From an uncultured Erysipelotrichaceae bacterium (GTDB lineage Bacteria; Bacillota_I; Bacilli_A; Erysipelotrichales; Coprobacillaceae), in contig CAMFRJ010000043.1 in the NCBI GenBank assembly GCA_945981915.1, forward strand, positions 1-7,559: a stretch of 7,559 nucleotides of DNA, written 5' to 3'. The stretch's first letter is position 1. Each line of letters starts with the position of its first letter. Below, piece by piece: positions 1 to 5,158 of this stretch. The translations under genes were made by a program, and so were the position numbers. The notes under the pieces were generated by a model, which ran no database searches, had not been told where the DNA came from, and worked only from the letters and a program-made list of their open reading frames with translations.

Positions 1-1944
1 TTCCTAGATGCAGCTGGAGCAAAACGTTATCAAGATATTAAAGTTGAATTACCTGATTTTACAAAGACACCTTTTGATGTTGAAAAACAACTTAACTTTG
101 TAGAAACTGAAAAAGAAGTCATGACAAGATTGTCTGTTGCTAGCCAAAAAGGTTTAGTTGAAAGATTTGATTCATCTATTGGTAATGGTACTGTTTTATC
201 TCCATATGGTGGAAGAACTTATCATACTGAAACAGAAGGGATGGCTGCTTTGATTCCTGTATTAGGAAAAGAAACAACAACTGCTTCTATTATGGCTTAT
301 GGTTATAATCCTTTGATTGCAAAATGGTCACCATATCATGGTGCAATGTATGCAATTGTTGAAAGTATTGCGAAGATCGTTGCTATGGGAGGAGATTATC
401 ATACAATTCGTTTCTCTTTCCAAGAATATTTTGAAAAATTATTAGATGATCCATATAAATGGGGAAAACCATTATCAGCTTTACTTGCTGCTAATAGAGT
501 TCAGCATGAATTAAAATTGCCATCAATTGGTGGAAAAGATTCAATGTCTGGAACATTTGAAGATATTTCTGTACCTCCTACATTGGTTTCATTTGCAATC
601 ACACATGTAGATGTTAATGATGTCATTACACCTGAAGCAAAAGAAATCGGACATATTTTAGTAGAAGTTCAATTAAAGAAAGATGAGTTTAAGGTTTTTG
701 ATTTCGTTCATTTACAAAAACAATATGATCTTGTTCAATCTTTAATGAAACAAGGTAAAGTATATTCTGCTTATACTGTTAAAGATGGTGGTGTCATTGA
801 AGCAGTCAGCAAGATGGCTTTTGGTAATGGATTAGGGGCTGCTTTTAATACAAATTATCCATTAGAATCATATGTTGAAAAGAATTATGGAAATATTATT
901 ATTGAAGTGAAATCAGAAAAATATTTAGCTGGTTTAGATTATCGTATTGTGGCAACTTTAAATGATAGTGATGTCTTATCTTATGGATTAGAATCTATTT
1001 CATTAAAAGAAGCTTACGCTTTGAATAAGCAACCATTAGAAAGTGTTTATCCAACAAGAGAAGAAGCACTAACACAAGATATCAAAGTTGCTGCATGTAA
1101 AACAAGATCAACATTACAACCAAAAGTATATGTTGAAAAACCATTGGTTGTGATTCCTGTTTTCCCAGGAACAAACTGTGAATATGATTCAAAACGTGCT
1201 TTTGAAAAAGCAGGGGCACAGGTTGAACTTGTCTTAATTAGAAATAAAACAGAAGAAATGTTGAAGACTTCTATTGATGAATTAGAAGCAGCTATTAAAC
1301 GTGCAAATATTGTGATGTTACCTGGAGGATTCTCAGCGGGTGATGAACCTGAAGGATCTGGTAAGTTCATTGCTACTGTTTTAAGAAATCCTCAGTTAAA
1401 AGCTGCTATTACTGATTTATTAGATAATAGAGATGGTTTAATGATTGGTATCTGTAATGGATTCCAAGCATTGATCAAACTTGGATTATTGCCATATGGT
1501 GAAATTAGAGATATGACTCAAAATGATGCAACCTTAACATTTAATACAATTGGTCGTCACTTGTCACAATTTGTTGACACAAGAATTGGTTCAGTAAAAT
1601 CACCATGGCTTGCAAATGTCAATGTTGGAGATGTTCATATCATTCCTATTTCACATGGTGAAGGACGTTTTGTGGCTCCTCAAGAAGTTATTGAAGAATT
1701 ATTCGCAAATGGACAAGTCTTCTCACAATATGTTGATCCAAATAGAAAAGTAACTATGCAAACACCTTATAATCCTAATGGTTCTATGTACGCTATTGAA
1801 GGTATTATTTCTCGTGATGGTAGAGTTTTAGGAAAGATGGGTCATAGTGAACGTCAAGGTGAAAATCGCTTTAAAAACGTTTATGGAGAAATGGACCAAA
1901 AACTATTTGAAGCTGGTGTAAATTATTTTAGAGGTGGTAAATAG
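1..1944 (+). CDS. purL: Phosphoribosylformylglycinamidine synthase, single-chain type, 3' part (5' end outside window)
   Basis: This enzyme converts FGAR, glutamine and ATP to FGAM in the fourth step of cytosolic IMP synthesis. The frame is open from base 1, so the gene is cut by the window edge; the ATG at base 121 is internal. The 647 visible residues are about half of the usual ~1,240-1,300 of one-chain PurL. Visible residues 1 to ~375 are the second half of the synthetase core, with a GGKDSMSG signature at about 177-184. From ~378 to the end there is a fused class I glutaminase (PurQ-like) domain: PGTNCEYDS at its start, the nucleophile Cys485 in GICNGFQ, and His552/Glu554 in HGEGRF completing the triad. 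A GHSER motif lies near the C terminus. From remembered family sequences, the glutaminase part resembles the clostridial/streptococcal one-chain form (clade II) rather than the split Bacillus PurS/PurQ/PurL system. No internal stop or frameshift is seen. It is followed at once by purB. Confidence 0.96.
   Translation, partial: FLDAAGAKRYQDIKVELPDFTKTPFDVEKQLNFVETEKEVMTRLSVASQKGLVERFDSSIGNGTVLSPYGGRTYHTETEGMAALIPVLGKETTTASIMAYGYNPLIAKWSPYHGAMYAIVESIAKIVAMGGDYHTIRFSFQEYFEKLLDDPYKWGKPLSALLAANRVQHELKLPSIGGKDSMSGTFEDISVPPTLVSFAITHVDVNDVITPEAKEIGHILVEVQLKKDEFKVFDFVHLQKQYDLVQSLMKQGKVYSAYTVKDGGVIEAVSKMAFGNGLGAAFNTNYPLESYVEKNYGNIIIEVKSEKYLAGLDYRIVATLNDSDVLSYGLESISLKEAYALNKQPLESVYPTREEALTQDIKVAACKTRSTLQPKVYVEKPLVVIPVFPGTNCEYDSKRAFEKAGAQVELVLIRNKTEEMLKTSIDELEAAIKRANIVMLPGGFSAGDEPEGSGKFIATVLRNPQLKAAITDLLDNRDGLMIGICNGFQALIKLGLLPYGEIRDMTQNDATLTFNTIGRHLSQFVDTRIGSVKSPWLANVNVGDVHIIPISHGEGRFVAPQEVIEELFANGQVFSQYVDPNRKVTMQTPYNPNGSMYAIEGIISRDGRVLGKMGHSERQGENRFKNVYGEMDQKLFEAGVNYFRGGK
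1931..1937 (+). promoter_or_regulatory. Ribosome binding site of purB, inside the end of purL
   Basis: GAGGTGG lies eight bases before the ATG at 1946 and overlaps the last Arg-Gly-Gly codons of purL. It fixes the purB start at 1946 rather than the in-frame GTG at 1934, which sits within the Shine-Dalgarno sequence itself. The purL stop (1942-1944) and the purB start are one base apart, so translational coupling is likely. Confidence 0.85.
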
Positions 1945-1945
1945 A

Positions 1946-3325
1946 ATGGAAAAACAAGAATTTGAGTGTTTAACTTTATGTCCTTTAGATGGACGTTATT
2001 CAACTATCAAAGATGCATTAGGAGAATATTTTTCAGAATATGCATTGGTTAAATATCGTGTTTTTGTTGAAATTCAATGGTTAAAATTCTTAATTGAAAA
2101 TGTTGAAAGCGATGTTTTAGCAAAATTTAATAAGGATGATATGTCACAGTTGGAATCAGTATCTACTGATTTCAACTATGATTCATTTAGTAGAATAAAA
2201 GAAATTGAAAATACAACAAGACATGACGTGAAAGCTGTAGAATATTTCATTGATGAACAATTAGAAGCTATGGGATTTGGTTATTTACAAAGCTTTGTCC
2301 ATATTGGATGTACATCAGAAGATATCAATAATACATCTTATGCTTGTATGCTTAAATATGGTTTAAAAGATGTTTGGTTGCCAAAAGCGAAAGCTTTTAC
2401 AAAGATGATTAATGAATTAGCAGTTGAACATAAACATGATGCTATGCTTGCTCATACTCATGGACAACCTGCAACTCCAACAACAATTGGTAAAGAATTT
2501 AAAGTTTATGCTTATCGTTTCCAATCAAGTATTGAAAATATTGAAAACATTAAAATCAAAGCAAAATTTAATGGTGCAACAGGAAACTATAGTGCTATCT
2601 TAACTGCTTTTCCTAATTTGAATTGGCGAGAATTAAATAAGAAATTTGTAGAAGAATATTTAGGTTTAACTTATAATCCATTAACAACACAAATTGAAAG
2701 TCATGATTATACTTGTCATATTTTAGATGGAATTAGACATTTCAACAATGTATTAGTGGATTTAGATGTTGATATGTGGTTATATATCTCAATGGAATAC
2801 TTTAAACAAATTCCAGTTAAAGGAGAAGTAGGAAGTTCTACAATGCCACATAAAGTGAATCCAATTCGTTTTGAAAACTCTGAAGCAAACATTGATATGT
2901 CTAATAATATTTGTGTTGGTTTATCTAACAAATTACCTAAATCTCGTATGCAAAGAGATTTATCAGATAGCTCAAGTCAAAGAAATATTGGATTAGCTTT
3001 CGGATATTCATTACAAGCAATTAGTGAAACAACAAATGGATTAGCAAAATGTGTTGTTAATAAAGAAAAATTAGCATCGGATTTAAATGAAAAATGGGAA
3101 GTATTGGCAGAGCCAATTCAAACAATGCTTAGAAAATATGGTATTGCTGATGCTTATGATCAATTAAAAGCATTAACAAGAGGTAAAAATATCTCTCAAG
3201 AAGCCATTATGGAATTTGCAAAGAGCTTGGATGTTTTATCAGATGAAGATAGACAAACTTTATTAGATATGACACCAGCTAGTTATATTGGATTTGCAGC
3301 CGAATTATGTGATATCGAATTATAA
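1946..3325 (+). CDS. purB: Adenylosuccinate lyase, E. coli-type
   Basis: PurB is a cytosolic homotetramer of the fumarase/aspartase superfamily. It releases fumarate from SAICAR to give AICAR and from adenylosuccinate to give AMP. The predicted protein has 459 residues. It opens with a CPLDGRYS motif and carries TSEDINN in the N-terminal half. The catalytic His is in THGQPATPTTIGKE (His172, matching E. coli His171). The superfamily signature GSSTMPHKVNP has the catalytic serine at 297/298, and there is a WEVLAEPIQT motif near the C terminus. Length and motif wording match the ~456-residue E. coli class rather than the ~430-residue Bacillus class. The start at 1946 is set by GAGGTGG eight bases upstream. 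It is co-transcribed with purL (one-base gap) and probably with the small ORF 17 bases downstream. The gene looks intact and all key residues are present. Confidence 0.97.
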   Translation: MEKQEFECLTLCPLDGRYSTIKDALGEYFSEYALVKYRVFVEIQWLKFLIENVESDVLAKFNKDDMSQLESVSTDFNYDSFSRIKEIENTTRHDVKAVEYFIDEQLEAMGFGYLQSFVHIGCTSEDINNTSYACMLKYGLKDVWLPKAKAFTKMINELAVEHKHDAMLAHTHGQPATPTTIGKEFKVYAYRFQSSIENIENIKIKAKFNGATGNYSAILTAFPNLNWRELNKKFVEEYLGLTYNPLTTQIESHDYTCHILDGIRHFNNVLVDLDVDMWLYISMEYFKQIPVKGEVGSSTMPHKVNPIRFENSEANIDMSNNICVGLSNKLPKSRMQRDLSDSSSQRNIGLAFGYSLQAISETTNGLAKCVVNKEKLASDLNEKWEVLAEPIQTMLRKYGIADAYDQLKALTRGKNISQEAIMEFAKSLDVLSDEDRQTLLDMTPASYIGFAAELCDIEL

Positions 3326-3342
3326 TTTAGGAATATTATAAA

Positions 3343-3603
3343 ATGATAGATCGTACAGCCATAGAAAAACTTTACAATCATTCACAATATCAAGATAAGG
3401 TTGATGAGTTTTATTTGTTGCTTGTTCAATATACACAAGATCAACAAACAAAAAAGATTGAGGCTTGTCTTCATGACCTCAATCTTTTAGCAAAAGATAA
3501 TAAAAGCAGACCTATCTATTATGATAATCATTGTATAAAGACAGATCTCGATCGTTATATTGTAGAAATCGATCGATTACAAAGACTAAAAAAGAAATCG
3601 TAA
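3343..3603 (+). CDS. Small hypothetical protein, last gene of the purine operon
   Basis: I do not recognise this 86-residue protein. It is rich in charged residues, has no signal peptide or membrane segment, and shows leucine/isoleucine spacing that suggests two or three amphipathic helices. The first half is acidic-to-mixed (KVDEFYLLLVQYTQDQ) and the C-terminal stretch is basic (LQRLKKKS). It contains two cysteines but no recognisable catalytic or metal-binding motif. It begins 17 bases after the purB stop, with only a modest ribosome binding site (TTAGGA, about ten bases before the ATG), so expression may be low or coupled to purB. Codon use resembles its neighbours. A 12-bp inverted repeat typical of a terminator lies inside the coding sequence (3452-3488), and the stop codon sits in the loop of the real end-of-operon terminator. 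It could be a soluble lineage-specific protein. A non-coding operon tail is less likely, because the frame is clean and spaced like an operon gene. Confidence 0.65.
   Translation: MIDRTAIEKLYNHSQYQDKVDEFYLLLVQYTQDQQTKKIEACLHDLNLLAKDNKSRPIYYDNHCIKTDLDRYIVEIDRLQRLKKKS
3452..3488 (+). terminator. Terminator-like hairpin inside the small ORF
   Basis: AAAAGATTGAGG (3452-3463) and CCTCAATCTTTT (3477-3488) are perfect 12-bp inverted arms around a 13-base loop. The GC-containing core GATTGAGG/CCTCAATC is flanked by A and T runs, as in an intrinsic terminator. The U tract is only four bases long and is followed by AG, so termination may be partial. The position is about codons 37-49 of the 86-residue ORF. 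It might trim purL-purB transcripts or stabilise a 3' end. A chance repeat within coding sequence remains possible. Confidence 0.45.
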
Positions 3604-3616
3604 GATTTCTTTTTTT
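3588..3616. terminator. Bidirectional intrinsic terminator between convergent transcripts
   Basis: AAAAAAGAAATC (3588-3599) pairs perfectly with GATTTCTTTTTT (3604-3615) around the four-base loop GTAA. The loop contains the stop codon of the small + strand ORF. On the - strand the hairpin reads the same way and overlaps the stop codon of the PNPOx-like gene (3615-3617). Each strand therefore has a stem followed by a U run. The stem has few GC pairs, so efficiency may be moderate. It should end both the purine operon and the flavin operon. Confidence 0.75.
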
Positions 3617-4070
3617 AATCATAAGGTTTATATTCAACTGTTTGTGTTTTGAAATCAATAAATAATTGATAAGCATTTCTACTTTCATCTTCATCCCAAA
3701 TTTCTACAAAATCAGGAGTCACTTCAATTAAGATCTCACTATCAATATGAGAATAGGCATTATAGCTTTGCCATAAAAATTCTTTATATTTTTTTTCAAA
3801 GATTCTTCCTTCTTCATCAATGACTAATCCTTTATTAACAGCAGTTCCTTCTACTTGGGTACCATTAAAACACATGGCAACACGATTGTTTTGAAATAAT
3901 TGTTGTGTTTTTCTAAAATTCTTATCTGTTTTAAAATAGATCTTATCATTATAAAAGATACAGCTGACATTTCTGACCATTGGGTAATTATCGACACAGC
4001 TAGCTAGTGCCATGATTTTGTAATCTCCCATCTTTTTTTTCATGATTTCAATAGCTTCATTAAATTCCAT
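3615..4070 (-). CDS. Pyridoxamine 5'-phosphate oxidase-like FMN-binding split-barrel protein
   Basis: This predicted 151-residue cytosolic protein resembles the PNPOx-like split beta-barrel family, whose members usually bind FMN or a related cofactor as homodimers. Features fitting the family are an N-terminal helix, the first strand pair MALASCVDNYPMVRNVSCIF (20-39), the strand IYFKTDKNFRKTQQLFQNNRVAMCF (44-68) with the typical Lys/Thr pattern, and VEGTA (73-77). The C-terminal part (112-126) reads as the closing strands. It is much shorter than true PdxH (~215 residues), so vitamin B6 oxidation should not be assumed; reductase, cofactor-storage or stress roles are known for relatives. AAGGAG lies seven bases before the ATG. 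It starts 14 bases after the ribU-like stop, so it shares the FMN-riboswitch-controlled transcript, which supports a flavin link. The substrate is unknown. Confidence 0.85.
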   Translation of the reverse strand: MEFNEAIEIMKKKMGDYKIMALASCVDNYPMVRNVSCIFYNDKIYFKTDKNFRKTQQLFQNNRVAMCFNGTQVEGTAVNKGLVIDEEGRIFEKKYKEFLWQSYNAYSHIDSEILIEVTPDFVEIWDEDESRNAYQLFIDFKTQTVEYKPYD

Positions 4071-4084
4071 AAATGATCTCCTTA

Positions 4085-4723
4085 TTATATAATTCCTTGA
4101 AAAACGAAAATTAAAACGATAGCAGTGACTAAAATAAAGGCTGCTAAGACCATTATATCATGAGATAAGTGAGATCCATCATTGTTTTTTTCTACCAAAT
4201 TCGTGTTTCTTAAGATTGTAATCACTGGTTTGTATAAAAACAATGTGATTGCCATATTTAAACCACTTTTGATGATATTAAATAAACCTATAGCAGGTAA
4301 CATAGCGACAACAGCACTTCTAGGCATTTGGAAATAAATTGGATCAACAATGTAATTCCATACCAACATGCTAATTGTACAGGCAATGACACCTGTTGTT
4401 AGACCAATGATAGCTCCTTTTTTTGTGTGCATTTTCTTATAGATATAAGCAGCACTTAAGGCAAAGGTACAGGTAGAAATCATGTTCATCAATACATCAA
4501 GAATCGTTCCACCACGATACATAATTTCTAATACTGATGTGATTGCACTCATGATAAAAGTTGTTAATGGTCCAAAAATAAATCCACCGATAACAATGAT
4601 GATATCCTTTGGATCATATTTGAGGAATGATACAGATGGAATAATAGGGAAGTGAATCATCAAATTCACTATAATAGCCATCGCACATAACATTCCTACA
4701 GTTGTGATTTTCTTTGTACTCAT
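4085..4723 (-). CDS. ribU: Riboflavin ECF transporter S component, RibU-like
   Basis: This is the substrate-binding membrane subunit of an energy-coupling-factor importer. It should bind riboflavin (and possibly FMN) and work with a shared EcfA/EcfA'/EcfT module, which is not in this window. The 212-residue protein is very hydrophobic. The N-terminal helix (about 8-24) is followed by the loop FLKYDPKD (33-40), like the LK.D..D region of known RibU proteins. Further helices lie near 41-67, 80-97, 103-123 and 140-170, and an N-I-I-K motif occurs at 149-152. Unusually, a hydrophilic linker (about 172-188) leads to an extra hydrophobic segment (about 189-210); canonical RibU has about 190 residues and six helices. 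The start is set by GGAGGTG seven bases before the ATG. The FMN riboswitch directly upstream strongly supports riboflavin as substrate. The downstream PNPOx-like gene is co-transcribed. Confidence 0.9.
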   Translation of the reverse strand: MSTKKITTVGMLCAMAIIVNLMIHFPIIPSVSFLKYDPKDIIIVIGGFIFGPLTTFIMSAITSVLEIMYRGGTILDVLMNMISTCTFALSAAYIYKKMHTKKGAIIGLTTGVIACTISMLVWNYIVDPIYFQMPRSAVVAMLPAIGLFNIIKSGLNMAITLFLYKPVITILRNTNLVEKNNDGSHLSHDIMVLAAFILVTAIVLIFVFQGII

Positions 4724-4730
4724 TTTATTA

Positions 4731-4737
4731 CACCTCC
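4731..4737 (-). promoter_or_regulatory. Strong ribosome binding site of ribU
   Basis: On the - strand the sequence reads GGAGGTG, seven bases before the ATG at 4723. It is a near-perfect match to the 16S anti-Shine-Dalgarno. It lies downstream of the terminator hairpin and is not part of either stem, so control is more likely by termination than by blocking translation. Confidence 0.8.
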
Positions 4738-4740
4738 ATA

Positions 4741-4785
4741 AACAAAGAAAACGTGCCTAAAACAAATACTTCCAGGTACGCTTTT
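4741..4785 (-). terminator. Riboswitch expression-platform terminator before ribU
   Basis: On the - strand, AAAGCGTACCT (4784-4774) pairs with AGGCACGTTTT (4758-4748), with one G-U pair and one A-C mismatch, around a loop of about 15 bases. A T-rich run (TTTTCTTTGTT) follows. This is an intrinsic terminator between the FMN aptamer and the ribU ribosome binding site. A competing anti-terminator could use the U7 run at 4808-4814 after the aptamer to pair CUUUUU with AAAAAG (4786-4781), part of the terminator's 5' arm; that pairing is inferred. Confidence 0.72.
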
Positions 4786-4817
4786 TACATGTATATAAAG
4801 ATATAACAAAAAAAGAC

Positions 4818-4923
4818 TCTTCTTTCATCCAGACTTTACTGTTGCTACTGGAATTTCACCAGTTCGGCTCATATGAGTTCGCGGAGTTTACCGCCAGTCG
4901 AGAATTTCACTCTGCCCCGAAGA
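4818..4923 (-). ncRNA. FMN riboswitch (RFN element)
   Basis: On the - strand the conserved RFN order is clear. The P1 5' arm is TCTTC (4923-4919), followed by GGGGCAGAGTGAAATTC, then CGACTGGCGGTAA, later GAACTGGTGAAATTCCAGT, then ACAGTAAAGTCTGGATG (the hallmark 3' end), and the P1 3' arm GAAGA (4822-4818). The variable arm is very short, reduced to the self-complementary CTCATATGAG (4877-4868). FMN binding normally lowers expression of riboflavin synthesis or uptake genes. A terminator follows 33 bases downstream, so an OFF switch acting on transcription is the likely mode here. It controls the RibU-like gene and, by read-through, the PNPOx-like gene. Confidence 0.96.
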
Positions 4924-4941
4924 TTTATTTTATGCATTTAT

Positions 4942-4970
4942 ATTATATGACTTCATTTCTGTTATGTAAA
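4942..4970 (-). promoter_or_regulatory. Sigma-A-type promoter for the FMN riboswitch / ribU transcript
   Basis: On the - strand, TTTACA (4970-4965) and a perfect TATAAT (4947-4942) are separated by 17 bases, the ideal spacing. Transcription should start near 4935, about a dozen bases before the aptamer P1 stem, which is where a riboswitch promoter should lie. Confidence 0.82.
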
Positions 4971-5035
4971 GTCTTTCACTGATGTTTTGAATATTCTTTC
5001 AATAAATGAAAAAACCAAATCAGTTTAAAAAAATG

Positions 5036-5073
5036 ATTATAATAAAATAGACGCTATCATTTTTTATTATAAT
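5036..5073. repeat. Inverted repeat upstream of the MATE gene
   Basis: ATTATAATAAAA (5036-5047) and TTTTATTATAAT (5062-5073) are perfect 12-bp inverted arms around 14 bases, with a nested ATAG/CTAT pair in the loop. Each arm holds the self-palindromic ATTATAAT, the two copies being 30 bp apart (about three helical turns). This could be a paired operator or an RNA hairpin. The arms also contain TATAAT hexamers, but neither has a good -35 at the right distance. The arms are pure A/T, so chance is a real alternative. Confidence 0.4.
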
Positions 5074-5111
5074 GAATAGTCATGAAGAGATATTGTTTTT
5101 AGGTATTAGAT

Positions 5112-5123
5112 ATCAAATTTGAT
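5112..5123. promoter_or_regulatory. 12-bp palindrome, possible operator of the MATE gene
   Basis: ATCAAATTTGAT is a perfect palindrome 35 bases before the MATE start codon. Efflux genes are often controlled by dimeric MarR- or TetR-family repressors that bind such sites, but no regulator gene is visible here. The role is inferred only from symmetry and position. Confidence 0.3.
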
Positions 5124-5158
5124 TTGTTTTAAAATGTAACAAAAAAGGGGAGAACAAG

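Noticed and set aside
121..123. ATG at 121 as the start of purL
   Set aside because: The same frame is open and protein-like back to base 1, and the encoded protein lacks the N-terminal half, so the true start is outside the window.
1047..1370. Minus-strand ORF of 107 residues
   Set aside because: It lies wholly inside the glutaminase domain of purL, and its low-complexity Ser/Thr/Pro-rich product resembles no known protein; it is an antisense shadow.
1934..1945. In-frame GTG at 1934 as the purB start
   Set aside because: It lies within the Shine-Dalgarno sequence that serves the ATG at 1946, has no ribosome site of its own, and adds four residues (MVNR) not expected in the family.
2716..2931. 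Minus-strand ORF of 71 residues
   Set aside because: It is antisense to the purB signature region and has no protein-like features of its own.
3567..3578. Palindrome AATCGATCGATT and a nearby CGATCG copy
   Set aside because: It lies inside the small ORF where it encodes repeated Asp-Arg codons; there is no promoter nearby, so an operator role is unlikely.
4808..4825. Possible small terminator AAAGA-AGAG-TCTTT followed by U run right after the FMN aptamer
   Set aside because: The stem has five pairs with one GC pair and uses the P1 3' arm; it is too weak compared with the clear terminator at 4741-4785.
4987..5002. TTGAA-N6-TTCAA inverted repeat upstream of the ribU promoter
   Set aside because: The arms are only five bases long in AT-rich sequence and the transcript already has a riboswitch; chance is the simplest explanation.
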